From Amycolatopsis acidiphila (lineage in GTDB: Bacteria; Actinomycetota; Actinomycetes; Mycobacteriales; Pseudonocardiaceae): a stretch of 64,000 nucleotides of DNA. Location: positions 5,084,001-5,148,000 of the forward strand of contig NZ_CP090063.1 of assembly GCF_021391495.1 (NCBI RefSeq), given 5' to 3'. Positions 37,343 through 47,750 of this stretch are shown here, in pieces. The notes under the pieces are model-generated. The model was not told where the DNA came from and ran no database searches. It saw only the letters and a program-made list of their open reading frames with translations. Every line of letters starts with the position of its first letter. Position 1 is the stretch's first letter. A program made the position numbers and the translations under genes.

Positions 37343-38572
37343 TCAGTGCGCGACGGCTGCGGCGCCGTGCTCGTCGACGAGGGCGCCGGTGACGAACCGC
37401 TCGAGGGTGAACGGTTCGACATGGGGATGGGGCTTGTCCTTGGCGATGGTGTGGGCGAAGCAGTCGCCAAGGCCGGGGGTCGCCTTGAACCCGCCGGTGC
37501 CCCACCCGCAGTTGAGGTAGAGCCCCTGCACCGGCGTCAGCCCGACGATGGGCGAGGCGTCCGGAGTCACGTCGACGATGCCGGCCCAGGTGCGCAGCAG
37601 GTGTGCGCGCGCGAAGATCGGGAACAGCTCCAGTGCGGCGGCCATCTGGTCCTCGATGATGTGGAACGAGCCGCGCCGGCCGTAGCCCTGGTAGCTGTCG
37701 ACCCCCGCGCCCATCACCAGCTCGCCCTTGTGCGCCTGCGAAACGTAGACGTGCACCGCGTTGGACATGACCACGGTGGGGTGCACGGGTTCGAGCAGTT
37801 CGGACACCAGCGCCTGCAACGGGTGCGAGGCCAGTGGCAGCTCAAGGCCCGCCAGCGCGCCGACCACCGACGAGTGCCCCGCGGCGCACAACGCGACCCT
37901 GCCCGCCGCGATCCGGCCACGGCTGGTCTCGACACCGGCGATCCGGCCGCGGACGATCTCGAAGCCGGTCACCTCGCAGTTCTGGATGAGGTCCACACCC
38001 AGCACGGTGGCCGCGCGGGCGAACCCCCAGGCGACGTAGTCGTGCTTCGCGATGCCCGCACGCGGCTGGTAGGTGCCGCCCAGCACGGGATATCGCACGT
38101 CCGGCGAGGTGTTGACGATCGGGCAGAGCTCCTTGACCTGCCCGGGATCGACCCATTCGGCGTCGATCCCGTTGAGCCGGTTGGCGTTCACCCGGCGGAC
38201 GCTGTCGCGCACGTCCTGCAGACCGTGGGCGAGGTTGAGCACGCCCCGCTGGCTGAACAGGATCGGGTAGTCCAGCTCGTCCTCGAGCCCCTCCCACAGT
38301 TTCAGCGAGTGCTCGTAGATCCCGGAGCTTTCGTCCCAGAGGTAGTTGGAGCGGATGATGGTGGTGTTGCGGGCCATGTTCCCGCCGCCAAGCCAGCCCT
38401 TCTCCAGCACCGCGACGTTGGTGATGCCCTGCACCTTGGCCAGGTAGTAGGCGGTGGCCAGGCCGTGCCCGCCACCGCCGACGATCACGACGTCGTAGGC
38501 GGGCTTCGGGTCGGGGTTGTCCCAGAGGAAGTCGGGGTCCTCCGGCAGGTCCGCGCCGGGTGCCCGGCTCAT
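37343..38572 (-). CDS. soxB: Sarcosine oxidase beta subunit
   Basis: A 409-residue flavoprotein subunit. The FAD motif [18 protein letters not shown] is at about 28-45; the covalent-FMN/FAD region is [17 protein letters not shown], and the C-terminal segment [27 protein letters not shown] carries active-site residues. It oxidises sarcosine to glycine with O2, giving H2O2 and, with folate, methylene-tetrahydrofolate. Its ATG overlaps the glyA stop (ATGA). Full length. Confidence 0.94.
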   Translation of the reverse strand: MSRAPGADLPEDPDFLWDNPDPKPAYDVVIVGGGGHGLATAYYLAKVQGITNVAVLEKGWLGGGNMARNTTIIRSNYLWDESSGIYEHSLKLWEGLEDELDYPILFSQRGVLNLAHGLQDVRDSVRRVNANRLNGIDAEWVDPGQVKELCPIVNTSPDVRYPVLGGTYQPRAGIAKHDYVAWGFARAATVLGVDLIQNCEVTGFEIVRGRIAGVETSRGRIAAGRVALCAAGHSSVVGALAGLELPLASHPLQALVSELLEPVHPTVVMSNAVHVYVSQAHKGELVMGAGVDSYQGYGRRGSFHIIEDQMAAALELFPIFARAHLLRTWAGIVDVTPDASPIVGLTPVQGLYLNCGWGTGGFKATPGLGDCFAHTIAKDKPHPHVEPFTLERFVTGALVDEHGAAAVAH

Positions 38573-39756
38573 CGGGCGGCCCCCAGGCCGGGGCAGAGCG
38601 GGAAGCGGGCCGTGAGCCCGGCGACACGGGCGCGCAGCGAGCCCCTGATGCCGGAGGTGACCATCGGCGGGCGCGGATCGAACGGCACCGCGTTGCGGTT
38701 CACCGCGATACCGACGTCGTGCAGCCGGTCCTCCGCCTGCCTGCCGTCCACATCGGACTCGCGCAGGTCCGCCAGTACGAGGTGCACGTCGGTGCCCCCG
38801 GTGAGCACCGAGATGCCGGCCGCGCTCGTGTCCGTGGCGAGCAGCCGTTCGGCCGGCATCCCGGCGCCGCGCAGAATACGTCGTTGGCGCTCGGCGAACG
38901 CGGGTTCCGCGGCCATCTTGAAGGCGGCCGCCTTCGCCGCGACGACGTGCTCCAGCGGGCCGCCCTGCTGCCCCGGGAACACCGCGGAGTTGACCTTCTT
39001 GGCGACTGCCTCGTCGTTGCTGAGGATCACGCCGCCGCGGGGGCCGCCGAGCGTCTTGTACGTCGTCGTGGTGAAGTGGGCATACGGCACCGGCGAGGGA
39101 TGCAGGCCGGCTGCCACCAACCCGGCGAAGTGCGCCATGTCCACCAGCAGGTAGGCGCCGACCTCGTCGGCGATCTCCCGGAACCGGGCGAAGTCCAGCT
39201 GCCGGGGATAGGCCGGCCAGCCGGCGAGGATGAGCCGGGGCCGGTGCTCGCGAGCCACCCGGGCGACCTCGTCGAGGTCGATCCGGGAGTCCTGTTCGGA
39301 CACTCCGTAGGCGGCCACGTCGTAGCGGCGGCCGGAGAAGTTGATCCGCATGCCGTGGGTCAGGTGCCCGCCGTGGTCGAGTGCGAGGCCCAGGATCCGG
39401 TCCCCCGGCTGCAGCAGCGCCGCCATCGCCGCCGCGTTGGCCTGCGCGCCCGAGTGCGGCCGCACCTTGGCGTACGCGGCCCCGAACAACGCCTTGACCC
39501 GGTCCAGCGCGAGTGATTCCAGGACGTCGATGTGCTCGCAGCCGCCGTAGTAACGCCGGCCCGGGTAGTACTTGTTGGTCAGCACCGAACCCTGCGCCTC
39601 CAGCACGGCGTTGGGCGCGAAGTTCTCGCTGGCGATCATCTCCAGGGTCGACTGCTGACGAGTCGGCTCGGCCTCGATCGCCACCGCCACGCCGGGGTCG
39701 TAGTCCCCCAAGGCGCGGTCGAGCACCGACTCGTGCCCGCCGATGGTCGTGGTCAT
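38569..39756 (-). CDS. glyA: Serine hydroxymethyltransferase with an internal C-terminal deletion
   Basis: A 395-residue PLP enzyme interconverting glycine and serine with methylene-tetrahydrofolate. The PLP lysine is K234 in [14 protein letters not shown]; the His that normally precedes it is a Tyr. Near the end the substrate-carboxylate Arg is present (VTSGIR), but the next about 35-40 residues, normally starting xGTPAxTTRGF, are missing. The protein jumps in frame to [19 protein letters not shown], which is the ordinary C-terminal tail. Other GlyA proteins have about 415-430 residues. First gene of the sox operon, after a GntR operator. Activity is doubtful; a second glyA elsewhere is likely. 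Confidence 0.9.
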   Translation of the reverse strand: MTTTIGGHESVLDRALGDYDPGVAVAIEAEPTRQQSTLEMIASENFAPNAVLEAQGSVLTNKYYPGRRYYGGCEHIDVLESLALDRVKALFGAAYAKVRPHSGAQANAAAMAALLQPGDRILGLALDHGGHLTHGMRINFSGRRYDVAAYGVSEQDSRIDLDEVARVAREHRPRLILAGWPAYPRQLDFARFREIADEVGAYLLVDMAHFAGLVAAGLHPSPVPYAHFTTTTYKTLGGPRGGVILSNDEAVAKKVNSAVFPGQQGGPLEHVVAAKAAAFKMAAEPAFAERQRRILRGAGMPAERLLATDTSAAGISVLTGGTDVHLVLADLRESDVDGRQAEDRLHDVGIAVNRNAVPFDPRPPMVTSGIRGSLRARVAGLTARFPLCPGLGAAR

Positions 39757-39786
39757 CCCGACTGCCTCCGATGCGGCTGGCCAACT

Positions 39787-39800
39787 TCTGATATATCAGA
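39787..39800. promoter_or_regulatory. GntR/FadR-type operator
   Basis: TCTGATATATCAGA is a perfect 14-bp palindrome in the 65-bp gap between glyA (minus) and the GntR gene (plus). AT-rich TGATATATCA cores are typical of FCD-subfamily GntR operators. It can control both directions. Confidence 0.75.
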
Positions 39801-39821
39801 TGTGGATGTACGGTAAGCGCC

Positions 39822-40487
39822 GTGCACGTACAGGTCAACACGGAGATTCCGGGCGGCAGGCGCTCGCTCGCGGAGCAGGCCTACCTGTTCATCCGGGATC
39901 GGCTGGTCATGCTCGACATCGCTCCCGGCGAGCCGATCAACGAGGAATGGCTCGGCGGCACCCTCGGCATGGGCCGGACCCCCATCCGCGAGGCGCTCAA
40001 ACGACTGGAAGCCGACCGGCTCGTCGTCGCCTTCCCGCGGCGCGGCACCTTCGCCACCGAGGTCAACATCTCCGATCTCGCGCACATCTCCGAGGTCCGC
40101 CGGACACTCGAACCGGTGGCGGCCGCCGCCGCCGCCGAACGGGCGACGGCGGCCGACCACGCAACGCTCACCGCGTTGCGCGAACTGCTGGAGACCAGCG
40201 AGGACTCCGGCGACAACGCCGACCTGCTGCGGACCGACCTGGAACTGCACCGGTCGCTCTACCGGTGCGCGCACAACCCGTTCCTGGAGGACACCCTGGT
40301 GCACTACGACAACCTCGCGACGCGGATCTGGTGCCTTTTCGCGCCCCGGCTGCGCGGGATGGCGGGCCACGTGCACGAGCACGCCCCGCTGCTCACGGCC
40401 GTCATCGAGGGTGACCCGAAGAAGGCCGCGGACCTGGCACTGGACCACGTGACCGGCTTCGAGCGGGCCGTGCGGACACTCATCTGA
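39822..40487 (+). CDS. GntR family regulator, FCD/FadR subfamily
   Basis: A 221-residue regulator. The winged helix-turn-helix reads [17 protein letters not shown]...[29 protein letters not shown] and the C-terminal FCD domain has metal-ligand-like Asp/His residues ([32 protein letters not shown]). The start is GTG at 39822. Located divergent from glyA-soxBDAG with a shared palindrome, it is the probable regulator of sarcosine catabolism; the inducer may be a pathway amine or acid. Confidence 0.9.
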   Translation: MHVQVNTEIPGGRRSLAEQAYLFIRDRLVMLDIAPGEPINEEWLGGTLGMGRTPIREALKRLEADRLVVAFPRRGTFATEVNISDLAHISEVRRTLEPVAAAAAAERATAADHATLTALRELLETSEDSGDNADLLRTDLELHRSLYRCAHNPFLEDTLVHYDNLATRIWCLFAPRLRGMAGHVHEHAPLLTAVIEGDPKKAADLALDHVTGFERAVRTLI

Positions 40488-40494
40488 CCCGGCG

Positions 40495-40592
40495 CCTCAC
40501 GCCGTCTCGCCGAGCCTCGCCCGGACCCGGTCGTGGAACTCCCCGATGTGGTGCTCGCTGGGCGACGTGTCAAGACGGAAGTTCGACCACCG
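40495..40592 (-). pseudogene. Possible 3' remnant of an unidentified gene
   Basis: The minus strand encodes WSNFRLDTSPSEHHIGEFHD...RARLGETA then a stop, which reads like the charged C-terminal tail of a real enzyme. No longer frame precedes it. It lies between the GntR and BetI-like genes. The family is not recognised. Confidence 0.25.
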
Positions 40593-40638
40593 CCGAGTAG
40601 GCCGGACTTCTTGTCCCGTCAGGGTTTCCGTTCGAGGA

Positions 40639-41214
40639 TCAGGCTCCCGGGCCCGCGATGGCCCGGCGGACGAGCGCTTCGACCTGCGCGGCCGACGGGC
40701 GCGGGTCGGCCAGTACCGCCTGGAGCACCAGGCCGCAGAAGAGCCCGGCGAGCAGCCGGCCGGTGAGCGCGTCGGTGCGCGAGCCGAACAGCTGGGTCAG
40801 CGCGGCGTCCCAGGCGGCGGTCGCGGCACGCAGGCGGGGGCGGCGCAGGGCGGCGACGTAGAGGTCGTACTCGACCACGGTCTGCGGGTACTGCTCGTGG
40901 AGGTAACTCATCACCAGCTCGCTCAGCGCGGCCGCGAAATCCGTGTCCGGCGGCAGGTTCTCCTCCCATTCGCGCAGCACCCGGACGTTGTTCGCGGCCG
41001 CCTCGTGCAGCGCCACCTCGAGCAGGTCGTCGAGGGTGGCGAAGTGGTAGGTGGTGGACCCGAGCGGGACCCCGGCGGCCGCCGCGACGGCGCGGTGGGT
41101 CAGCCCGTCGATCCCCCGCTCGGCGACCACCTGGATGGCCGCACGAGCGATCCGGATGCGCCGTTCCGGGTCGTTGGGCCCGCGCCGCCGACCAGTGGTC
41201 CCGTTCGTGGTCAT
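40639..41214 (-). CDS. TetR regulator, BetI-like
   Basis: A 191-residue TetR regulator with the helix-turn-helix LTHRAVAAAAGVPLGSTTYHFATLDDLL. The PLGSTTYHF wording is typical of the group containing BetI-type choline repressors. It diverges from betB-betA across a GTAC-rich palindromic region, so a role as their choline-responsive repressor is likely. The C-terminal ligand domain is complete. Confidence 0.85.
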   Translation of the reverse strand: MTTNGTTGRRRGPNDPERRIRIARAAIQVVAERGIDGLTHRAVAAAAGVPLGSTTYHFATLDDLLEVALHEAAANNVRVLREWEENLPPDTDFAAALSELVMSYLHEQYPQTVVEYDLYVAALRRPRLRAATAAWDAALTQLFGSRTDALTGRLLAGLFCGLVLQAVLADPRPSAAQVEALVRRAIAGPGA

Positions 41215-41289
41215 GACCCCCGCTCCTTCACCGGACCTGCCGGCGTCGCGATCGTCTCACGCCCCGTCCGGAGGCTGACTATGGACACA

Positions 41290-41317
41290 TGTACACGTTT
41301 AGCGTACAAATGTACGC
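41290..41317. promoter_or_regulatory. Operator region before betB
   Basis: GCGTAC-AAAT-GTACGC (41302-41317) is a perfect inverted repeat, and TGTAC at 41290-41294 provides a further half-site (TGTAC-N9-GTACA). The site is between the BetI-like gene and betB and is the natural binding place for that repressor. Confidence 0.7.
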
Positions 41318-41379
41318 ACTTGCCGGGGCACGGACCACGGCACCTCGTCGTCCGCCGTCATGAACTGCAGGAAGGGCCC

Positions 41380-42843
41380 ATGAAGGACCTTCACATCAAC
41401 GGAACCTGGCTGGAACCGGCGAACGGCGCCACCGCACCGGTCCTCAACCCCTTCGACGGCGAAGTCCTGGAGACGGTGTCGGTCGCCGGCCCGGAGGAGA
41501 TCGCCGCGGCGGTCACGAGCGCCAGGAACGCCTTCGACGGCCCATGGCGGGGAACCTCGTCGGCGGAGCGGGCCGCACTCCTCACCGCGGTCGCCGAACT
41601 GTTGACGCGTGACCGCGAGGAGCTGGCGCGCATCGAGAGTCTCGACACCGGCAAGACGCTGGCCGAAGGCCGCATCGACGTCGACGACGTCGCGGCCGTC
41701 TTCCGGTACTACGCCGCGCTGGCCGGCACCAAGGCCGGCCGCGTGGTGGACACCGGCAGGCCGGACGCGATCAGCCGGATCGTGTACGAGCCGGTGGGTG
41801 TCTGCGCCCTGATCGCACCCTGGAACTTCCCGCTGCTGCAGATGTCGTGGAAGGTCGCGCCGGCGCTGGCCGCGGGCGACACCATGGTCCTCAAGCCCAG
41901 CGAGGTCACCCCGCTGTCCACGATCCGGTTCGTCGCGCTGCTGGAGGAGGCCGGGACACCGCCCGGCGTGGTCAACCTCCTGCTCGGGCCGGGCGCCGTG
42001 GGCGCCGCACTGGTCGAACATCCCGGGGTCGACCTGATCTCCTTCACGGGCGGCCTCGCCACCGGCGAGAAGATCATGGCCGCCGCGGCGCGCGGGGTGC
42101 GGCGGGTGGCGCTCGAGCTCGGTGGCAAGAACCCGAATGTCGTGTTCGCCGACGCCGACTTCGACACGGCCGTCGACTACGCGCTGGCCGCCGCGTTCGT
42201 CCACTCCGGACAGGTGTGCTCGGCGGGCGCCCGGCTGATCGTGCAGGACGGCGTGCACGACGAGTTCGTGGCCGAGCTGGCCGAGCGCGCGGAGAAGATC
42301 CGGCTCGGCAGCGGGCTGGACCCCGCCACCGAGACCGGGCCGCTGGTGTCGGCCGGGCACCGGGCCAAGGTCGAGGGTTACATCGCGAGCGCCCTCGAGG
42401 AGGGCGCCGTGCTGCGTGCGGGCGGCGACAGGCCGGTCGATCCCGCCCTGCGCAAGGGATTCTTCCTGCGTCCCACGGTGCTGGGCGACTGCACCCGGGA
42501 GATGCGGGTGGTGCGCGAGGAGGTGTTCGGGCCGGTGGTCACCGTCGAGCGGTTCGGCACCGAGGCCGAGGCGATCGCGCTGGCGAACGACACCGACTAC
42601 GGGCTGGCCGGGGCGGTGTGGACGACGGACGGCGCTCGGGCGCAACGGGTGGCAGGCGCGCTGCGGCACGGCACGGTGTGGATCAACGACTACCACCCGT
42701 ACCTCCCGCAAGCCGAATGGGGCGGCTTCGGCAAGTCGGGCATCGGCCGGGAGCTGGGGCCGTCCGGGCTCGACGAGTACCGCGAGGCCAAGCACATCTA
42801 CCACAACATCGATCCCACTCCTCAGCGCTGGTTCAAGGGCTGA
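41380..42843 (+). CDS. betB: Betaine-aldehyde dehydrogenase
   Basis: A 487-residue aldehyde dehydrogenase. Catalytic Cys280 is in HSGQVCSAG and general base Glu246 in LELGGKNP; the nucleotide segment is FTGGLATG, where FTGS is usual. The C-terminal [23 protein letters not shown] matches glycine-betaine aldehyde dehydrogenases. It oxidises betaine aldehyde to glycine betaine with NAD(P)+. GCAGGAAGG precedes the ATG. It is followed after 37 nt by the choline dehydrogenase gene and preceded by the BetI-like operator. Confidence 0.9.
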   Translation: MKDLHINGTWLEPANGATAPVLNPFDGEVLETVSVAGPEEIAAAVTSARNAFDGPWRGTSSAERAALLTAVAELLTRDREELARIESLDTGKTLAEGRIDVDDVAAVFRYYAALAGTKAGRVVDTGRPDAISRIVYEPVGVCALIAPWNFPLLQMSWKVAPALAAGDTMVLKPSEVTPLSTIRFVALLEEAGTPPGVVNLLLGPGAVGAALVEHPGVDLISFTGGLATGEKIMAAAARGVRRVALELGGKNPNVVFADADFDTAVDYALAAAFVHSGQVCSAGARLIVQDGVHDEFVAELAERAEKIRLGSGLDPATETGPLVSAGHRAKVEGYIASALEEGAVLRAGGDRPVDPALRKGFFLRPTVLGDCTREMRVVREEVFGPVVTVERFGTEAEAIALANDTDYGLAGAVWTTDGARAQRVAGALRHGTVWINDYHPYLPQAEWGGFGKSGIGRELGPSGLDEYREAKHIYHNIDPTPQRWFKG

Positions 42844-42880
42844 CCCGGCCCCGAACTCCCGTCCCAGAAGGAGCGACCAC

Positions 42881-44572
42881 ATGACCGAGACCTACGACTT
42901 CATCATCGTCGGCGGCGGGTCCGCGGGCTGCGCAGTCGCGAACCGGCTCTCCGCCGAGCGCGCGAACAAGGTGCTGGTGCTCGAAGCGGGGCGCAGCGAC
43001 AGCAAATGGGACGTGTTCATCCACATGCCCGCGGCGCTGACCTTCCCGATCGGCAACCGGTTCTACGACTGGGGTTACCGCAGCGAGCCCGAGCCGCACA
43101 TGAACCGCCGCCGGGTCTACCACGCCCGCGGCAAGGTGCTGGGCGGGTCGAGCAGCATCAACGGGATGATCTTCCAGCGCGGCAACGCGATGGACTACGA
43201 GCGCTGGGCCGCCGACCCCGGAATGTCCTCTTGGGACTACGCGCACTGCCTGCCCTACTTCGAGCGGATGGAGAACTGCCTGGCCGACAACGGCAGCGGC
43301 TACCGCGGCCGCTCCGGGCCGCTGGAGCTGGAACGCGGGCCGGCGACCAACCCGTTGTTCACCGCCTTCTTCGAGGCGGCCGAGCAGGCCGGCTACCCGC
43401 GCACCGACGACGTCAACGGCTACCGGCAGGAGGGCTTCGCGCCGTTCGACCGCAACGTGCGGCGCGGGCGGCGGCTCTCGGCGGCGCGGGCCTATCTGCA
43501 TCCGGTCCTGGACCGGCCGAACCTCACGGTGTGGACGCGCACCTTCGTGTCGCAGATCCTCTTCGACGGCACCCGCGCGGTGGGGGTCGAGTACAGCCAG
43601 GGCCGCGGGCCGACGCGCGAGGTCTACGGCAAGGAGATCATCCTGTGCGGCGGGGCGATCAACACTCCGCAGCTGCTGCAGCTCTCCGGTGTCGGCAACG
43701 CCGCCGAACTGGGTGCGCTCGGGATCGACGTCGTGCAGGACCTGCCAGGGGTCGGCGAGAACCTGCAGGACCACCTGGAGGTCTACATCCAGTACGCCTG
43801 TAAGAAGCCCGTGTCGATGATGCCGTCGCTGGCGAAGTGGAAGCGGCCCTTCATCGGCGCCCAATGGCTGTTCCTGCGCTCCGGCCCGGGAGCCACCAAC
43901 CACTTCGAGGGCGGCGGCTTCGTCCGCAGCAACGACGAAGTCGGCTACCCGAACCTGATGTTCCACTTCCTGCCGGTCGCCATCCGTTACGACGGCACGT
44001 CCCCGGCCGGCGCGCACGGCTATCAGGTGCACGTCGGCCCGATGTACGCCGACACCCGCGGCTCGGTCAAGATCACCTCGACGGATCCGCGGAAACACCC
44101 GGCCCTGCGGTTCGACTACCTGTCCACGGAGAACGACCGGCGGGAGTGGGTCGAGGCGGTCCGGGTGGCGCGGAACATCCTCAACCAGCCCGCGTTGGCC
44201 GAGTACAACGGCGGTGAGATCTCGCCGGGGCCCGACGTGGAGACCGACCAGCAGATCCTCGGCTGGGTCGCCCGCGACGCCGAGACCGCCCTGCACCCCT
44301 CGTGCACGGCCCGAATGGGCGTGGACGACCGGTCGGTGGTCGACCCGGAGACCATGCGGGTGCACGGGACCCAGGGCCTGCGGGTCGTCGACGCCTCGGT
44401 GATGCCCTACATCACCAACGGCAACATCTACGCCCCGGTGATGATGACGGCGGAGAAGGCGGCGGACCTGGTCCTGGGCAACACGCCCCTGCCACCGTCG
44501 AAGCAGCCCTTCTACCAGCACAAGCCGGCTCGCCCCGGGTCGGCGCCGCGGCGTGGTCGACGGCCCGCGTGA
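42881..44572 (+). CDS. betA: Choline dehydrogenase (GMC oxidoreductase)
   Basis: A 563-residue GMC flavoenzyme. The FAD motif is [17 protein letters not shown] at the N-terminus; GMC signatures are [13 protein letters not shown] and [16 protein letters not shown]; the C-terminal active-site region has HPSCTARMG and [12 protein letters not shown]. It oxidises choline to betaine aldehyde. AGAAGGAG precedes the ATG. Paired with betB, it feeds betaine into the neighbouring dimethylglycine/sarcosine route. The basic tail after the domain ([14 protein letters not shown]) is a short extension. Confidence 0.9.
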   Translation: MTETYDFIIVGGGSAGCAVANRLSAERANKVLVLEAGRSDSKWDVFIHMPAALTFPIGNRFYDWGYRSEPEPHMNRRRVYHARGKVLGGSSSINGMIFQRGNAMDYERWAADPGMSSWDYAHCLPYFERMENCLADNGSGYRGRSGPLELERGPATNPLFTAFFEAAEQAGYPRTDDVNGYRQEGFAPFDRNVRRGRRLSAARAYLHPVLDRPNLTVWTRTFVSQILFDGTRAVGVEYSQGRGPTREVYGKEIILCGGAINTPQLLQLSGVGNAAELGALGIDVVQDLPGVGENLQDHLEVYIQYACKKPVSMMPSLAKWKRPFIGAQWLFLRSGPGATNHFEGGGFVRSNDEVGYPNLMFHFLPVAIRYDGTSPAGAHGYQVHVGPMYADTRGSVKITSTDPRKHPALRFDYLSTENDRREWVEAVRVARNILNQPALAEYNGGEISPGPDVETDQQILGWVARDAETALHPSCTARMGVDDRSVVDPETMRVHGTQGLRVVDASVMPYITNGNIYAPVMMTAEKAADLVLGNTPLPPSKQPFYQHKPARPGSAPRRGRRPA

Positions 44573-44713
44573 GCGCGGGCGTCAAGGCTTGACGACGGGG
44601 ATCTCGTGGCGCGCCCGTCCCGAACCGATCGCGGTGCGGCACGGTCGTGCTCGGCTGAAACCTGGCAGCGACGTCAGGTCGAGGAACCGCCCCGGGCATC
44701 GTGTGCGCCGGGG

Positions 44714-45943
44714 TCACCCGGTGATGCCGTCGTGGGCGACGCGAAGCTGCTCGGGTCCGCGCAACAGCATGTTCGGTCGGTACGGCGGCGGGTCGTCGAC
44801 CAGGCGCGGGTTGTCCAGGCGGGTGACGATGACGGTGAGCGCGACCTGTGCCTCCATCCGGGCCAGTGCGGCGCCGAAGCAGTAGTGCACGCCGCCGCCG
44901 AAGGCGAGGTGCGCGTTGTTCGGACGTTCCGGCCAGAAGGCGTCCGGGTCGGCGAACCGGCGAGGGTCGCGGTTGCCGGCGGCCAGCAGCAGTGAGACGT
45001 GTTCGCCGGCGCGGATGGTGTGGCCGTCCAGCTCGATGTCCGCGGTCGCCCGGCGGCCGGTCAGCTGCACCGGCGGGTCGTAGCGCAGGACCTCCTCCAC
45101 CACGGCCGCCGCCAGCTCCGGGTCGGTGCGCAACCTGGCCAGCGCCTCGGGATGGCGCAGCAGCGCCAGCGTCCCGTTGGCGACGAGGTTGACCGTGGTC
45201 TCGTGCCCGGCGATGAGCAGCATGCCCAGCGTGATGCCCAGTTCCACCAGGGTCATCCGGGTCGACGGGTCGCCATCGGTGAGCAGCGCGGAGATCAGGT
45301 CGGGACCGGGGTGCTCGATGCGCTGCGCGATCATCGGCATCAGGTATTCGCGCCACTCGCGCCGGGTCACCGCCAGCTCGGTGATCTCCTGCTCGGTCAG
45401 GGTTTCCTCGGGGTCCAGTGCTTTGGTCAGCCTGCCGGCGAAGGAGTGGAACACCGGCTCCTCCTCCGGCGGCACGCCCAGCAGTTCGCAGATCACGCCG
45501 ACCGGCAGCGGGTACGCCAGCTCGGCCACCACGTCCAGCTGGCCTGGCTGGTCGCTGAGCCGCTTGTCCAGCAGTCCGGTCACCAGCATCTCGATGTTCG
45601 GGCGCAGGCCCATGATGCGCGGCGCGAACCGGTACATGGTCTGTTCGCGCAGCGAGTCGTGGTGCGGCGGGTCGCGGAACAGGAACGGCCCGGTGACCGG
45701 CTCGCCGTCCGAGCCGAGCGGCGCGTCGGTGGTGTCGATGTCGCGGTCCTGCACGCTCATCCTCGGGTCGCGCAGCAGCCGGGTGATCGCCTCGTGGCTG
45801 CTGACCAGCCAGGTGTCCGCGTCCAGCCGCTGAACCGGCACCCGGCACAGCTCGGCGAAGTACGGATAGGGATTGTGCCGGTTGGCCGGGTCGAGGATCC
45901 GGCGGTACGCGGTGGCGGCGGGGTAGTTCGTGGCGACGGTCAT
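44714..45943 (-). CDS. Cytochrome P450
   Basis: A 409-residue soluble bacterial P450. I-helix oxygen motif AGHETT (245-250), ExxR motif EEVLRY, and heme loop FGGGVHYCFG with axial Cys355. It would hydroxylate an unknown hydrophobic substrate. It is the last gene of ferredoxin-reductase-P450, a complete class I electron-transfer set, and overlaps the reductase stop by 4 nt. No biosynthetic gene cluster is adjacent, so a catabolic or detoxifying role is as likely as natural-product tailoring. Confidence 0.93.
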   Translation of the reverse strand: MTVATNYPAATAYRRILDPANRHNPYPYFAELCRVPVQRLDADTWLVSSHEAITRLLRDPRMSVQDRDIDTTDAPLGSDGEPVTGPFLFRDPPHHDSLREQTMYRFAPRIMGLRPNIEMLVTGLLDKRLSDQPGQLDVVAELAYPLPVGVICELLGVPPEEEPVFHSFAGRLTKALDPEETLTEQEITELAVTRREWREYLMPMIAQRIEHPGPDLISALLTDGDPSTRMTLVELGITLGMLLIAGHETTVNLVANGTLALLRHPEALARLRTDPELAAAVVEEVLRYDPPVQLTGRRATADIELDGHTIRAGEHVSLLLAAGNRDPRRFADPDAFWPERPNNAHLAFGGGVHYCFGAALARMEAQVALTVIVTRLDNPRLVDDPPPYRPNMLLRGPEQLRVAHDGITG

Positions 45944-47265
45944 GACTGTCCTTCCAGGACGGTGACGAGTTCCTGTACCGGGTGCGGGATTCGCGAGTCG
46001 ACGGGGACCATGCGGCCGGGGCTGCGCAAGGCGTCGATCACGGGTGGGAACGGCGCCCGCTCGGTGACCAGCGCGGCGTAGCCGTCCAGTACGCGCGGTG
46101 AGTTGACCGCGACCGCGCCCACGGTCACCCCGGTGCGGCCGTAGACGGCGACGAACGGGCCGTGCTCGAACGAGCCCTGGGCGAGCACCACCTGGTCGGC
46201 GACGGCGGGCATGCCGACCGCCTTGATGTTCAGCCCGAACTGGTCGGACCAGAACGCCGGCAGCGCGTCGTTCTCGCGGACGTCCTCGGACATCATGTTG
46301 TGCGCGACGGTTTCGGCCTGGTCGACGGCGTTGCCCCAGTGTTCGAACGAGACCGGGCCGGTGTCGAACCGGGGATGCCGCCAGCGGGCAACGTCGCCGG
46401 CCACGTACACGCCGTCCACCACCCTGTCCTCCGCGTCCAGCGCGCGGCACGCCGCGTCACACGACACGCCCCGCTCGTCCGCGGTCAGACCGCTGCCGCG
46501 CAGCCACCCGGTGTCGCGCACCGAGCCGACAGCCACCACCGCGACCCGGACGTCCAGCGCCGACCCGTCGGACAGCCTGGCCCGGCGCAACCGGCCGGAC
46601 GCGTCCCCTTCCAGGCGGCGCACGGTGGTGCGGACCCGCAGGTCGATGCCGTGCGCCTGCTGCCGCTCGCCGATCGCGGAACCGACCACCTCGCCCAGCG
46701 CACCGGCCAGCGGCGCGGCCCCGCGCTGCGTCACAGTGACCGGCAGGCCGAGGTCCCGGCAGCTGGACGCGACCTCGGAACCGGTGAAACCGCCGCCGAT
46801 CACGAGCACCCGGCCGTTCGCTTCGACCGCTTCGGCAAGGTCGGCGCGCAGCAGGTCCGCGTCGTCGCGACCGCGGAGCAGGTGCACGCCGCGCAGCGCC
46901 GCCTCGGCCGGATCGGACCACCGGCGGGCCCGGGCGCCGGTGGCGAGCACCAGCCGGTCGAACGCGACCGCGCGGCCATCGGCCAGCCGCACCTCCCGCG
47001 CGGCCGGATCCAGTCCGGTCGCGGGCACGCCCAGCAGCCATTCGGCGTGCAAATCGCAGGTCCTGGGGAGCAGCACCTGGTCGGTGCCCAGCCAGCCGGA
47101 CAGCACTGTCTTGGACAGCGGCGGCCGGTCGTAGGGCTCGTGCGGCTCGGCACCGATCAGCGTCAACCGGCCGGCGAACCCGTTCTGGCGCAACGCCTCT
47201 GCCGTGCGCAGGCCGGCCAGCGACGCCCCCACGATGACCACCCGGTCAGCGGCGGAGGTGTTCAT
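45940..47265 (-). CDS. NAD(P)H:ferredoxin reductase (Rhodocoxin reductase-like)
   Basis: A 441-residue FAD/NAD(P)-dependent reductase. FAD motif VVIVGASLAGLRTAEALRQNG near the N-terminus, FAD-binding PYDRPPLSK, NAD-binding VLVIGGGFTGSEVASSCRDLG, and VYVAGDVARW. It passes electrons from NAD(P)H to the adjacent ferredoxin and then to the P450. Both neighbours are coupled through ATGA overlaps. The C-terminal region has the reductase dimer-like fold. Full length. Confidence 0.92.
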   Translation of the reverse strand: MNTSAADRVVIVGASLAGLRTAEALRQNGFAGRLTLIGAEPHEPYDRPPLSKTVLSGWLGTDQVLLPRTCDLHAEWLLGVPATGLDPAAREVRLADGRAVAFDRLVLATGARARRWSDPAEAALRGVHLLRGRDDADLLRADLAEAVEANGRVLVIGGGFTGSEVASSCRDLGLPVTVTQRGAAPLAGALGEVVGSAIGERQQAHGIDLRVRTTVRRLEGDASGRLRRARLSDGSALDVRVAVVAVGSVRDTGWLRGSGLTADERGVSCDAACRALDAEDRVVDGVYVAGDVARWRHPRFDTGPVSFEHWGNAVDQAETVAHNMMSEDVRENDALPAFWSDQFGLNIKAVGMPAVADQVVLAQGSFEHGPFVAVYGRTGVTVGAVAVNSPRVLDGYAALVTERAPFPPVIDALRSPGRMVPVDSRIPHPVQELVTVLEGQS

Positions 47266-47489
47266 CGGTGCGCCGCCTCGGTCGGCGAGATCTCCTCGGT
47301 GGCCGTAGCAAGGGTGATCGCCTGCACCGGGCAGGCCAGTGCGGCGCGCCGCACCGCCGCGTCCGACGCCGCATCGGGCACGTGGTCGTACTCCAGCGAT
47401 TCCTTGCCCCGGAAACGAAACACCTCCGACGCGGCGGAAACGCACTGACCATAACTTTGGCAGCGATTCAGGTCGACAACAATACGCAC
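47262..47489 (-). CDS. [3Fe-4S]-type ferredoxin for the P450
   Basis: A 75-residue ferredoxin with Cys10, Cys16 and Cys53-Pro54 (CQSYGQC...CPVQAI), the three-cysteine pattern of P450 ferredoxins of actinomycetes. The GTG at 47489 is chosen from homology; a longer form is open upstream. The stop overlaps the reductase ATG (ATGA). It starts the minus-strand redox operon. Confidence 0.88.
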   Translation of the reverse strand: MRIVVDLNRCQSYGQCVSAASEVFRFRGKESLEYDHVPDAASDAAVRRAALACPVQAITLATATEEISPTEAAHR

Positions 47490-47621
47490 GACAGCCTCGC
47501 ATTCTCGCACTGGCTCGATAGGGGCCGAAACCGCGTCCATACGGGCTCGGCACCGTTCGACCTCGTCGCCGTCGACACTATGACCTGCCCCGGGCGGCTG
47601 TCGTCGGACGGGCAGCGTAGC

Positions 47622-47647
47622 CCGGGTGGAGAAATATCTCCACCCGG
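47622..47647. promoter_or_regulatory. Long palindromic operator, copy 1
   Basis: CCGGGTGGAGA-AATA-TCTCCACCCGG, a perfect inverted repeat with 11-bp arms, about 104 nt before the first small membrane-protein gene. An equivalent site with the same arms and spacer length lies before the second gene, and both are followed by a conserved GCCGCACGAC block. Confidence 0.8.
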
Positions 47648-47750
47648 AATACCGCCGGCGCCGCACGACGACCCGCCGACGGCGCCGTAACTTCATCGGC
47701 AGTAAAAGAAATTCCCCGCCAAATCCCGAAATTCGCGATGATCGAAAGGA

